A stretch of 64,000 nucleotides of DNA, taken from assembly GCA_039619475.1 (NCBI GenBank), contig CM077116.1, forward strand, positions 101,291,164 through 101,355,163. The letters run 5' to 3'. A model generated the notes under the pieces. The model did no database searches. It was not told where the DNA came from and saw only the letters and a program-made list of their open reading frames with translations. Each line of letters starts with the position of its first letter. The first letter of the stretch is position 1. Shown here piece after piece: positions 35,575-46,779 of this stretch. The position numbers were made by a program, and so were the translations under genes. Source of the stretch: Icerya purchasi. Taxonomy: Eukaryota; Arthropoda; Insecta; Hemiptera; Monophlebidae.

Positions 35575-35672
35575 AAGCTGTTTGCTGTTCGTTTGTTCGC
35601 TGGAAACTGAACTTACGAATATATCGTATTATTCGTAAATTCAGTTTCCAGCGTTTTGAAATTAAGCGCAAT
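35575..35672. repeat. Compact foldback with 24-bp near-perfect stem
   Basis: Arms 35598-35621 and 35630-35653 pair at 23 of 24 positions around an 8-nt loop. On the minus-strand transcript the one exception is a G:U wobble, so all 24 positions pair. Weaker complementarity extends outward to TGCGCTTAA on both sides (~35576 and ~35665), with about 15 extra bases on the left. It abuts the 5' truncation point of the minus-strand LINE. Confidence 0.8.
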
Positions 35673-37429
35673 CAGTTTGGTTAATAATCAGTTGGGTTTT
35701 TTTTTTTCTCTTTTCACCTTCCTGTTCTATTGTTAAAATCTGGTAATCCATACATAGCCGCAACATTAATTACTGTCTTGCAGTGGAACGAAGGCAAATT
35801 CATAGCGAGCTTCCTGCTTATCTAACTCAATGTCAACATAATTAATATCCGTTGGCCTTCGGCATCCGATGAGGAGAGCATGGAAGGTCGCGCTTTTTTT
35901 TAAATCGGTGTGTACGCAACTTGTTTTGTTTTTCCGTGAATAAATTTGTCTATGCCAACTGCCCTCATCGTATAAATTAGTAAATTTCTTTATATACAAT
36001 TTTGCCTTTGGCTTCTAGTAAAATCAATTATCGCTGCACAACGAGCCTCATACGAATCTCATACGAATCTCATACGAATCTCATACGAATTATTATTGTT
36101 GTCGCCGGCGAATTTAACTCGTGCTTTCTAGGCCGGAGAGGTAGCTATTATTATGGTATGGAGTACATTTTTGTTTCGGAATCCTATTACCCCTTATTTT
36201 CTGTTTTTCCTATCCTACGCTTCCTCGGATGTTTATTATTATTTTCGCCAAGTCTAAATGACACCTTGCTGTTCAATTTAAATTAATTTCTGTCTATTTT
36301 GCTCCGCGAAATTTAGATTTAAATATTCGTGAGACATATTTTTGCGCTGTCTATGAAGGTTTTGTCGGCATTTCGGAGAATACTAATCCTCTTACCTTTT
36401 TGATTTTCCATTCGTCAGTTCAAAAAATCTCGGTTTTCCGGTCGTTCTACACTTTCTTTTAGGCGGAATTTATTATCAATGTGTTATTCTTCGACAGAGT
36501 CTCTAAATTGCCGAAAGTATTATCGCGTAAATTCTAGCTATCAGCTAAACCAGAGTTATGTATCTCTGTTGTCAAAGACAACTTTACGTTGTGTTTCTAA
36601 ACTATCTGTCGAATCTTTAGCTGCGACATAAAATATATTCATTTCTTCAGCGGTTATAGCTTGAAGTGTATAAAATAAACATTACGATTGGACAGTTTTT
36701 ACATTTTTTTCTTGAATTAAAAAAAAAATAATAATAAAGGCGGAGTAATTATAAGTAATAATATTTCCAAGCCACGCATTCTTTAACTGTTTTAATCATT
36801 TGATTCTTTATAACCGCTTACGCGGTACGCAACATTATTTTGTCGGAGGACCTACATCCTATCAGACAGTAGATGATCTAGTTAAACTGTTTTATCGCGT
36901 AATCTATTGCTTCGTCATTAAATGCTGTCGGGATTATTTCCATTCTGCATTTATTTATCAGTTAATACCTCCGGTTTCTTAAACTTATCATTATCCTTGT
37001 TTATCTTAATTTGATTAAAATCCCTCATTTTCCAGACTTGGCGAGGTTGATTCCGGGACGTATTTTTCGTTTGTTCACTTATATACGGAGTTTACATAGT
37101 TTTGCCGTTCCGTGTAAATGTACTATTTTCTTGTAAGTTTTCGAATATTTCTGTAATTTCAAACGAAGAGTGCGTTGTGACTGTTAAGCTTGCGTATTTT
37201 TTAACATCCTTAATTCCGTTTCTGATTAATACATATATAATTTACGGTTGCAATTTTCATTTATAAAAACAATTGGCCGTTATAACTTGTACGGGGTTGG
37301 TTAAATTTTATTTCTCCACCTCTATCGTGAATTTCCTCATTATTTTTCATTGCCGGTTACATCTACTCTGACTTTTTCCGCTCGAAAGACCATTAGCAAT
37401 ATTCTTCTTATTTGTTGAGACCCCTAGAA
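35673..37429. other. Unassigned spacer with a short 12-bp repeat
   Basis: TCATACGAATC is repeated four times in tandem at about 36048-36092. The 77-codon minus-strand frame 35999-35766 has no recognised motif. Nothing else is seen. Confidence 0.5.
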
Positions 37430-39440
37430 AATGGTAGCTCCCCTCTTAAATAAATTCAGTATTTTATTTCATTCTATTGAGTTAATAATAAGTGTAACAC
37501 CCCCTCCCTTTTTGGGACAATTATCATACAGCATTATGAAGACTATTTCTGTACGACTTGACCGGCCGTTGTTTATTTTTGTTTCTATATGGTCTTCCTT
37601 AAGGTTCCTGCCTCAGTCCCATTCTCTTCAATATTTATACCATCTCAATTCTCTCTCTCTCTCTCTCTCTCTCTCTATGAATTCCTGCTCTCTGTTCTTT
37701 GCCAATGACATTTTGCTCTTCACTTCCTCTCGTGTTATTGAAAACGAGAATGAGAAAGTTATTTCGTGTTTGTCCATGTTGGTACGCATCTTTTTTCTCG
37801 CTTCACTTTTCAATTTCCCTTTCAAAGTCTTCCTGCATTGTTTTTTTCTTCGTCCTTATAATCGGGCATAGATGTCGTTGTATCCTTGAACTCTACGCTC
37901 ATCCCTCTTAAATTCCGCTATCTCGGTATTTTCCTAAACAGTAGATCCTTCCATGAGTGTACATTAATCTTCCTTCCTCCTCTCTCCCAAGAGACTGAAA
38001 CTTTTACAACGGCCTTGTATCCTATTAGATGGACAATGTCTCTTTTTTATTTCCCTTTACAAATCCATTATTTACTCTAAATTTGATCATTGTTCTTATA
38101 TCTACGGTTGTGCCTCGAAACCTCTTCTCTACGGACTGGATGTCATTCAGAATTCTTGTTTTCCTCTCTGCCTTGGTTCTCTTAAATCTTTTCCTCAATA
38201 CTTGCGGTCTTTACTAAATCCCAAACTCCTCCCTTTTTCATTTGTAAATCCCCTTTAAGATATCGTTTTTTTTCTTTACGTCTTTTGTTGACGTCCTCTA
38301 GACTTATTCCTACTTTTCCATTTTACATAAATGGCGCTTAACTCCTTAGAGAATTCCTAAGCTCATATTTCTTTGCGTCTTTTTTCGTCTTACACTCTTT
38401 CGACTAATAATTTTCCTTACTTTTACTTTGTCTTCGCCGCTCTTTCCCATCCTCCCAGTGTAATCTTCTTTCCTCTTTCTGCTAAATCTCTTTCCAGATC
38501 TGCAGTCAGGAATTCCACAGTAACATCATATTTCCCCCCACGAGACCACATTTACAGACAATTTGAGGGGTCGGATGGAGCCTCATTTATTCTATCTGAC
38601 ATTAATCACTTCGTCTTTCTTCCTTTTTATCTTTACCGCTGAACTCATTGCCATCTTAGGTTAGATTGTCTATATAATATCTCCACATTGCTCCTTTCCC
38701 AACTGTTTCATTATTTCCAACTTTATGAGTGCTCTCCAAGCTGTTTCCTCTCTCTTTCTCATTCACTTTTGCGATTTTTTCGCTCTTTGTGTTCGATCCC
38801 TTATCAATCTTCACCTTCTCCATTCTATCCACGTTGATTTTCTCTGGGTCCCTTCTGGCATTGAGGGTAATAAGATGACCGATTGTTTGGCTAGAGTTGC
38901 TTCTTTCTCATGTTTTTATTTAAATATAATTCCCAACCTGCTACCCCTATGGTTAAATTTTCATACTAGATTCTGGTCAGATATTTATGCTTTTTCCTTC
39001 TCCAACAATCATTTGATTCATCCAGCCAAAAATCTTTCTATCCACCCTTGGTTTTGTCACTTCCCTATTCTACGAAATCCTGTTGTAATCTCTATTATTT
39101 GTTTCCGCTTTAATCGAATTACCTTCCTCGCGTTTTCGTTTTCATTTAACTCTTTCTCCTAACTGTCATCGTCATCCGAATCATGAAGCTGTTTGCGATC
39201 CCAACTATATCTTCTTCGAATATTCTTTCGTCTGAACGTGCTATTCTTTATTCGAATTTATTATCCCTTGGGTTTCCTGGTCTCTTCCCTCCCAGGCCAT
39301 TATTCCAGTGCTCGGTTCTTTCATTCCGGCTATTTCTGACCGAATTAGTATTAACTGATCCTCTCGTTTTTTAATGCTGCTGGGTGAAGGTCCTTTGCTG
39401 TCGTACCCAAAATAAAATAAAATAAAAAATAAAAAACTCA
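37430..39440 (+). mobile_element. Family C LINE, longest copy (RT motif B to 3' tail)
   Basis: RT motif B GSCLSPILFNIYT (37603-37641) runs into (CT)n at 37649-37677. Motif C is FAND (37698-37709; the first catalytic Asp has become Asn). FRYLGIFLNSR (~37909) and the thumb-like segment YSKFDHCSYIYGCASKPLL (38067 on, open to 38262) follow. RNase H reads TFTDN (Asp at 38557), FTAELIAIL (~38630-38657), IISNFMSALQAV (~38710-38745; expected Asp lost) and FLWVPSGIEGNKMTDCLA (38839-38895). The last domain has HPWFCHFPILR (~39040), NHEAVCDPNYIFFE (~39180) and ERAILYSNLLSLGF. The 3' UTR GGGTGAAGGTCC..CGTACCC ends in an AAAAT-rich tail (39409-39437). Multiple frameshifts. The domain order RT, RNase H, Cys/His fits the I superfamily. 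Confidence 0.85.
37649..37677. repeat. (CT)n microsatellite inside the family C RT domain
   Basis: About 14 units between RT motifs B and C, probably expanded after insertion from the CT-rich coding strand. Confidence 0.92.
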
Positions 39441-40339
39441 ACGGAAAAGTTCTTATTTGTAACAGCCTCGGAAGAAAGAAGAAAAATTTAATTCGACCTC
39501 TTTGAAAAGTTCGCACTGAAAACCCAAAAATGATAAAGAGCAGTATTTATGCGTTTTAATTAAATTTTGCGTAAACATATAAATACGGGAAGTTGTAATT
39601 ATTGTCGACTTTGAAGAAAGGTACAGGTTAGATGTTTTCGTTATTCTCTGTTACGTGTGTTCACACAAATTTTTGATTATGTAAGCTGACTTTAATAATA
39701 TACCCCTTGCGATTTTTCGCAAGTGTGTCACTGATCCGAAATCGTTTTCGATGCGGTAGCGATTATTTACCGCGTAGTATAATGGTTGACACTCTTAGCA
39801 CTAAGGAGAAGTCCTCAGCGAATTAATCGACAGCGAAATCGCTTGGGTCCGATTGCAGGCTGCTTATCAGCGGAGAGTCTGTGTGTATCGAGTGATAATA
39901 TACTATTTATGTTAACTTCAAAAATACAAGATTTAATAATCTTACTTCATTATTCAGAATTTAGAACCGTATATTTATGTATTTCACGTCCTACTAAATA
40001 TATAAATTTGGATAGCCGTGTGCAAGAAAATTTGATCGGATTTAAAAGTAATCCCAAGGAGTCTACTGCCTGTCAGCATATTGTGAGCTAATAATTACAC
40101 ATCAAGTGTTCATTTCGTTGGCCAATTCGAGAGAGAAATCCAGGGAACTGGATAAGTTGAAAATTAAATTATATCTACACAATGAGGTCGTTGTTTTGTT
40201 TTTGGTTACTATTATTATTTTTATACATGTACATATATAGTGTTAATTTGTGGAGAATTTTTCTTGTCCGTTAGGCAATTCTTGAACTACAATAAATTAA
40301 GTCGAAACTTATATTGGTGCCAAACAGCAAGTATTAGGA
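39441..40339. other. Spacer with one tRNA-like A-box motif
   Basis: TAGTATAATGGTTGACAC (39776) resembles a tRNA D-arm/A box, and GGGTCCGATTGC (~39845) resembles a B box. Spacing is longer than in a normal tRNA and no cloverleaf can be drawn, so I do not call a gene. Confidence 0.4.
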
Positions 40340-41511
40340 TTGAACAACATAACTGAGAGGAAGTAGTAATATGCAAAGGGGTAAGACAAAGATCTTGTCC
40401 CCGCTGCTATTTAATATATATTCTGAAAAACCCTTAGAAGAAGACCATAAGAAATAGCGGCATTAAAGTAAATGGGAGAATAGTAAATAATTTTAGATAT
40501 GGGGACGACACAATTTTAATAGCGAATAATCTAAAGGAACTGCAAAGATTTGTAAATGTCTTCGCTGAAATACGCCACATATATGGATTACACTTGAACA
40601 TCTCTAAAACGAATTACATGGTGGTAAGCCTAGTGGTTAAGGTGCTTGGCTACCAAGTCGGAGGTCACGGGTTCGAGACTAGTCTCGTCCCGGATCCAAG
40701 TTGCTCCCAAGCTTACTCAGCCTGAAATAATTGGGTACCAGAGAAATCTGGGAAAGTAAAGGCGGATCCTAAGTAGAAAGGAACTGGCCCTAGTATTCTC
40801 ATTAGTGCCGTTGGGCTTAGTACATTGTGAACCGTAACTTCACAATCCCAACGCCCTGTCAAGGGTATGGAACTCACTTTACTTTAAGTAGGAAAAGTGG
40901 AAATTTAGTAACAAGGCCGCTTACAATTCAAAGGGAAAAAATAGAAAAAATCTAAAACAACGAATATTTAGGCAGTAATTTAAACGTTCAATGAGACATG
41001 AGTGAAGAAGTAAATAGAAATGTATTTTTTAAATTAAAAACAGTACTGTGCGGCAGGAATATAAGTGCAGAATTAAAAATTAGGCTGCTAAAATGTTGTA
41101 TATATTTTCGGTGTTACTACATATATGCGCTGAAAGCTGTACATTAAAGAAGACAACAGAACGAAAACTTGATGCCTTCGAGATGTGGATATATCGAAAG
41201 ATACTTAAAATAAAACGGACGGACAAAATACGAAACTCCGAAGTGTATTAAATAAGTTTAAAAAAATAATAAAAGAAAGGAAACACAAATAATTAAAATA
41301 CTTCGGACACATCCATCCAAGGCAATATAGTACACTCCAACTTCTGATGCAAGGAAATATCGCTAATAACGTGGATACAAAATTTGACTCAATAGTATCA
41401 GGTATCCTCCATTGAACTATTCCGAAATGTACTAGACAGACGAAAGGTTGCTCAAATGTTAGCCAACGTTCGATAACGGACATGGCACCGTGATGATGAT
41501 GATGATGATGT
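40340..41511 (+). mobile_element. RTE-like LINE RT-to-3' copy with (GAT)n tail, split by a SINE
   Basis: Motif B region KGVRQRSC (~40377) is followed by GIKVNGRIVNNFRYGDDTIL, with YGDD at 40497-40508 in place of YADD, and LHLNISKTNYM up to the SINE. After it come KSGNLVTRPLTIQREKIEKI, NEYLGSNLN, DMSEEVNRNVFFKLKTVL, ISAELKIRLLKCC and ERKLDAFEMWIYRKILKI (~41160-41210). A last segment AQMLANVR (~41452) precedes a tail of (GAT)n at 41491-41510. A microsatellite tail is usual for RTE elements. Numerous stops. Endonuclease missing. Confidence 0.84.
40626..40891 (+). mobile_element. tRNA-derived SINE inserted in an RTE copy
   Basis: The head has an A box (TAAGCCTAGTGG, 40625-40636) and a canonical B box (GGTTCGAGAC, 40670-40679) at tRNA-like spacing, followed by a non-tRNA body containing GAAAGTAAAGGCGGATCC and AAGTAGAAAGGAACTGG and a short T-rich end near 40891. 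The RTE reading (KTNYMVV before, SRKSGN after) resumes across it, so it is an insertion. Any target-site duplication is short (TAAG). SINEs of this kind are transcribed by RNA polymerase III and mobilised by a LINE. The partner is probably one of the LINEs here, but no shared tail proves it. Confidence 0.86.
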
Positions 41512-43746
41512 ACAGGGTAATTAAATACATTTTTATCGTAGCTACTCCAAAAAAGAAGGGTTTAAAACTATAACAGTAGTACATTAAAATAAACGTTAAA
41601 AAAAGGGGCATCTTTTTAGAGGATTTTTTGTTTTTTTTTATTAACATATCAAGCGCTAACGACGCCATAAAATATTACATAACGCAGAACAGTGAATGAA
41701 GAAAATGAATTTCAGAAAATAGCGTCATTTTCAAACTCATAACGGAGTTCGGAAACCTTTCTGGTATCGAAAGCAGCGGATTACAGCTTGGTCCATCATC
41801 CGCGTACTATCAATCTACAATATCTACACTAAAAATTGTGGAATGAAATAGTTACAAAAAAAAAATTACCGATTTAAACTTTTACTCTAAAAATTTTAAT
41901 AAAAATTAAAATCGACGAAACGTCACATATATCTCACAGTAATACTGCCGCATGGGATATCATGACTCTCAAACGACAGTACTGCTCATTAAAGAGTCAA
42001 GAAGTTTCCAAATTACAAAACGAACATTTAAAAAACCGTTTAAATATATCTGTTTTCGATACGAAACTTGTGATGAGTAATGTGTATCGTTGTCCCGATC
42101 TGATATAGTTTTTGTTTTTTTTTTTAATTGTCTCAGTGAGACTCGAACAAGTGATTAAAGTTGTTTGCATTACTCTGAATTATCTTTCATCGAGCAATTG
42201 TTTTATTCAAAATTTCGAATTTCTTTAACTTTATAAATGTTCCGGCAACTTTTTAAAATTAGTCAGCTGTTGCTGAAATCTCTTTTTCGACAATGCAACT
42301 TGATTTCTCGTAGTGACTGAAGTTCAAAAAGGAAAAAACTCGTCCGACAGCACAACAGCAACAGTTGCCAATTATCGAGAACAATACAACTTAATCAGCT
42401 GCTTTGTTATATGTCTAATATAGATATCCGAGCATATTTATACGAGTGTGTGTTTATGTGTATATATACATACATACATATATATATAAAAACAGAGGTT
42501 GATGGGAAGGTTTGGCAAAAAAGGAAAATTAATTGTTAAACATATGCTCTACGCCAGGCTGAACACAGGTGGTAAGGCCGAAATCAGGTAAAACTCGGTT
42601 TGCCTTTATAAAGTCTCGTCTTTTCATCCAGTTTACATCTGTCTCACATTCTTCCTTACTCTTTCCCCTCGTTAGTCGCGCTCTCTCTTCAGTGTCCGAC
42701 ACACTGCGCATCCCTGCCTGAATTTGTCGGCCCCCGATCCACCCAATTCCTATTCATTTTCTCGCCTATGCACGCACCGCCGCCACTCGCCAGAATTCTG
42801 GTTCTGCTATCGCGACGACGTCTTCATCATCTTTTCCGATCCAAGTTTTATCATCGTTTTTCGAGGCGGTTCGGAAAGGGCGTTTCCGTGAAGGGTTGCG
42901 CGCATGAGGTGGCCACTTCTCATCGACGATAACGGTCTCCGAAGGTAGCTGACGGGTGTAATAATAATCGGCGCGATTCCGTTCGATTTGACGTTTTGTT
43001 TTATAAGTTAATCATAGCCGCACGCAGACACAGACACAGACACGTACCAGCATCAAACATGGAGGCCGGCCTCAGACGACCAAATCAAGGAGGCATCTGT
43101 TGCACTGCGCGCGTTTCCTTTTGTTCCGTCCGCGTGCTTCTTCATCTAGAACGACTGCTGAGGCGCGTCTTTTACAAACTTCGCGCCACGCTGCTGCACT
43201 GTAATCGTTTAATGATGATGGTCACGTAATGAATGTGTAAGCAACAATTTCAAACACGGCCAGACGAAGCGTGAATGATGCCCACTCGGCCATTCTTGAA
43301 AATTCCACGTCTTAATGACGAACATGCATAAACAGACGGCTCCGATACTACACCGTTAATAAATGTTTTTGGCGCTATAAAACAAATTCACGCAATAATA
43401 TTTCCAACTCGGTTGCGCGTCTAAAAGCTCCTTTCCCTACTGTCTACACACTCGCTGGACTCAAAATATTGTAGCAGAGGCCTCATCTATGAATCCGCGT
43501 ACGGTTCGAAGAATTAATCGGTACTACTCAATAATTCGCTTATCCTTTTTCCATGTAAACTCTCTACCATAATGTGTATGGCCCCGGAGCTGCGATACAA
43601 GTGGGGAACGGTGAAAACGATGCCAGTAATTTATTTATTTACACGAAATTAAATGGCTATGACTTTTCGGTCTCTTCGTGAATACGTTATTTTCCGATTC
43701 TGCGATGTACTTATCGCGCTTACCTATAACCAGCACTGATATTTTT
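41512..43746. other. Unassigned spacer, CpG-richer between 42700 and 43250
   Basis: No supported gene. 42700-43250 is rich in G, C and CpG and contains an open frame (42996-43229) without a known motif. It could be non-repeat host sequence. Confidence 0.45.
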
Positions 43747-44236
43747 AATATATATATATATATATACTAGCTGTGCCCCACGGCTTCGCCCGTATATTAA
43801 TGCCCGTTTAAATCTGTACTTGGAAATTCATTAAAAAATTTTTGTTTTATCTGGAATTGTATTTATGTAAAGATTCTTTCTTTCTTTGGGAAACATGTTT
43901 ATCACCGTCTAACAAAAAATAGTCTTCATGTTTCACGTTTAACTAAAAATTGTCGATTTTTCTATAACCTGTCCGTCGTAATCTAACAAAAAGTTTTGCT
44001 CAACTAAACAACAGAACATCTTCACTCATATCTATCAACCACTCTGTCTCGAGCGTTTTATTATAATTAATTTATTATCATAAGACGAAAATAACAGTGT
44101 TGAGTAAAGATTTTAATATTTCTGGTAGCAAATTATTAAAAAAAAAAGTTAAACGGTTAATTTAAAAAATTTATACAGCGGTTTTGGCCTAAAAGTTCGA
44201 ATATTTGACATATCAGTTAAATACTCTATTTTATTT

Positions 44237-44467
44237 TCATATGTTCCCCATTAAGTCCAATAATATATTGCTTAAATCTCTTCCAGTTTTAACAAACATA
44301 TTGTACAATACATTTTCTTTTACTCCTAATAATTCATTATTATATAATAAATAAGATAGAGACGAAAATAAAGATGCACCATCCCTATCTATGTATTTTA
44401 CATAATGGGGAACTATTGCATCATCAACACGCATATTAATTCTACATTCATAATTCCGTAATAACAC
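44237..44467 (-). pseudogene. OTU-like protease domain fragment inside a repeat
   Basis: The 76-codon frame reads VKYIDRDGASLFSSLSYLLY from about 44408 downward. This resembles the N-terminal helix of OTU cysteine proteases, where D-G-x-C-L-F holds the catalytic Cys and S.SY.L. follows. Here the Cys position is Ser, so it would be catalytically dead even if translated. Only the N-terminal part of such a domain is present, and no catalytic His follows before the stop. OTU domains are known as passengers in some eukaryotic mobile elements, including Helentron-type ones. Alternatives are chance similarity or another hydrophobic fold. Confidence 0.42.
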
Positions 44468-44612
44468 GAACTTTTTTGTAAACGACAGCGAAAAAATTGG
44501 ATTTCATCATTCATCGATAAAAACGCCACGCGCCAGCGATAAACATGGTTGCATTTCGATTAGCATCGCACGATACACAAAAGTCGCCACGAAAAGTAGT
44601 TGGTGCTCAAAA

Positions 44613-44797
44613 AGTAATAAAATTGTCAAATTTGTTTTTTTTAATTGATTGACTAAATTATTTAATGTAACAAATATTTATGTAAATAATTAAAGCAAAA
44701 AGTAATAGCCAACAGTTAAATTTATTTTTTTTAATTGATTGATTAAATTATTTAATATAACAAATACATTTTTGTAAATAATTAAAACAAAAAGTAT
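44613..44797. repeat. ~90-bp tandem duplication
   Basis: GTCAAATTTG (44625) and GTTAAATTTA (44715) start two near-identical blocks. Both contain TTTTTTTTAATTGATTGA, TAAATTATTTAAT and GTAAATAATTAAA.CAAAAAG. Confidence 0.85.
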
Positions 44798-44986
44798 TCT
44801 ATCCCTTAAGAGTTGGATTAAATTGCATGTACTTTCAAAATTTTATAAAAATCGGTTAAGTAAATTCCGAGTTTATCCTGCACAAACATAAAGACACGGG
44901 ATTTTTATATATATATATATATATGTATATATTGTTTTGATGTTTTTTTTTTTTATTAAAATTTATAAATGCAAAATAAATAAATT

Positions 44987-45150
44987 CCTTAATAATTTTA
45001 AAACAATATACTTTAATTTAATGAAACGCCTATAGTCATCGGCTAACGGAACAGAGTACACTTTTAGTTCTTTTTTATTGTGTGTACTCTGTATTGTCAG
45101 CCGATGATGATGTTTCTTTAAATTGAAGTATTTATTTTAATTTATTAAAG
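44987..45150. repeat. Foldback with ~70-nt arms and 20-nt loop
   Basis: The left arm 44987-45061 and right arm 45082-45150 are imperfect reverse complements. The inner ~50 nt pair best: ACAGAGTACAC with GTGTACTCTGT, and CATCGGCT with AGCCGATG. The outer AT-rich parts pair with small gaps. It lies just outside the right edge of the repeat ending at 44935. It may be a small palindromic MITE or a hairpin-RNA source. Confidence 0.82.
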
Positions 45151-45253
45151 TAAATTATTTTAAAAATTATTTTTGTTTGTTACTAACGGGGCTTCTTCCA
45201 ACCCGCGGATTGTAACAAGAAATTTAAATAAAAATGTGCTCATTGTAAACTTC

Positions 45254-45440
45254 TCTTCAAATACAATATTATGACTATAGCGTCATCTAGGTAAAATTCT
45301 ATACAATTATGAAAGAATTTATTTTATTTTAAATAAATGTTTATTATTATAAAACTTGTTTAAATGCGATATTATGATTAAAGCGCCATCTAGGGGTAAA
45401 ATGATATACAATTGTGAAAGCACGTATTTTATTGTAAACA
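45254..45440. repeat. ~103-bp tandem duplication with an AGCG.CATCTAGG motif
   Basis: ATATTATGACTATAGCGTCATCTAGG and ATATTATGATTAAAGCGCCA (~45266 and ~45369) start matching blocks that continue with AAAAT..TATACAATT.TGAAAG. Two diverged copies in direct orientation. Confidence 0.78.
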
Positions 45441-46534
45441 ATTTTTTTTATATAATAGCGAGATTATGGAACGTTTCTATTATTATCGCTATTCAGTGTA
45501 GCGCCTAGTATGTGAAAACTGGAAAAGAATACAAAGAGATTTGACGGAGAAAAAGAAAAACTTACACACAGCGATATTAACAAGTTCACAGTGCAGAGGC
45601 ATCACTATTTGTTTAGAATGAAAACAATTAGCGGCAGCAGATGCCGTAATTGCGACGAGCTACGTATACGAGAACATTTTGGCAGTGCATGAAAGTAAGA
45701 GTTCTCATAAGCGCTACGTCGATGCTGTAAAATCTAACAATCTAACAATAGAATATATATTTTAATGAATCTATAAAGAAACATTTATATATAATCATGT
45801 AGAAAAGTGAACGAATATAAATGAGTTCGCTAAAGCTGGCTAAAAGGCGAAATGAGTTCTATAGGAGCCTGAAACAGAAAAAAAAAAGGAAGACATTTTT
45901 TAAAAGGAAGGTTTAAGTTTCTACCAATTAATATCTGCAGCGATATTTTTCTTTGTAAATGTATAACTGTTATTAAAACTATTTCTCTATAATTACATTA
46001 ATATCCTGCATAACAAGTTCACAGAAATAACGATTTAAAATTCGTACAGGTGTAGACATTTTACATACTTAACTCATTTTAAAATAAAAATTTTTCAAGC
46101 TAAAAAGTAAAATTAACATACAAAAGGTAACTTTAATAAATTCTCTTTCTTCGTTGTATCGGTAATTTTAATTTGTATAGAGCATTGCGAAAACTTCAGA
46201 AAAAGAATACTACTTTTTCTATCCATCGAGGATTACTTCAAGTATTGCCGTTCTAAACAAAAATGTTGTCACCAGCCTTATCTGTCAAAACACAATACGA
46301 GTTTATCTTTATAGAGTATATATTTTCTTAAGGATTTACATATTACATTAAATTATTATTAGGGAATTAATTACTTTTTATACAGCGCGTGTTGGCCATA
46401 TCAAACAGTGATGCATTATTATATAACTTGCGAAATTTCACATCCTAATATATAGAGTTCTTTTCTATATTCATATTATTTGCAAGACAAAAATGGGCAG
46501 AAAAATCTACAGCTTGTTCTGTAGTAACTAAGTT
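45441..46534. other. Unassigned AT-rich spacer
   Basis: No recognisable ORF, RNA or repeat. Confidence 0.55.
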
Positions 46535-46590
46535 TTTGGGTAAAGGTCCCCCTGTTCGCGAGCCCCCAAAAGAAATGGAAAAAACACTAT
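46535..46590 (+). mobile_element. Family C LINE 3' terminus only
   Basis: TTTTGGGTAAAGGTCCCCCT followed by CGCGAGCCCCCAAAAG matches the 3' ends at 30910 and 39380. No coding sequence is attached. Confidence 0.6.
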
Positions 46591-46779
46591 ACTAGCATGC
46601 CTGTTTATAATATTTTTTTTCATTTTCTCAATTCTAATTAGTGTAGGCACGGCACTCTTCAAAAAACCTTATCTTCCTTTGAATATCTGCGCTTTCTATT
46701 TTTCTGATTATCGGTAATTTTTTACAACTTTTAAAGCCGTGTTTTTTTATTGTTTTTTTTTACTGGATTTTCCAGTAAG

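Larger units (their letters stand above)
43747..44935. repeat. Interspersed repeat bounded by AT tracts and conserved edge motifs
   Basis: The left edge is an AT tract followed by ACTAGCTGTGCCCCACGGCT and TCGCCCG (43768 on). The right edge is AAATTTTATAAAAATCGGTT, then AGTAAATTCCGAGTTTATCC, then GACACGGGATTTTTATATA (44838-44915), followed by an AT tract. In my recollection this pair of edge motifs marks a widespread arthropod repeat of uncertain class. Inside are an OTU-like ORF on the minus strand (44237-44467) and a ~90-bp direct duplication. Confidence 0.55.

Noticed and set aside
39776..39860. Functional tRNA gene
   Set aside because: No acceptor stem, anticodon arm or correct box spacing can be drawn.
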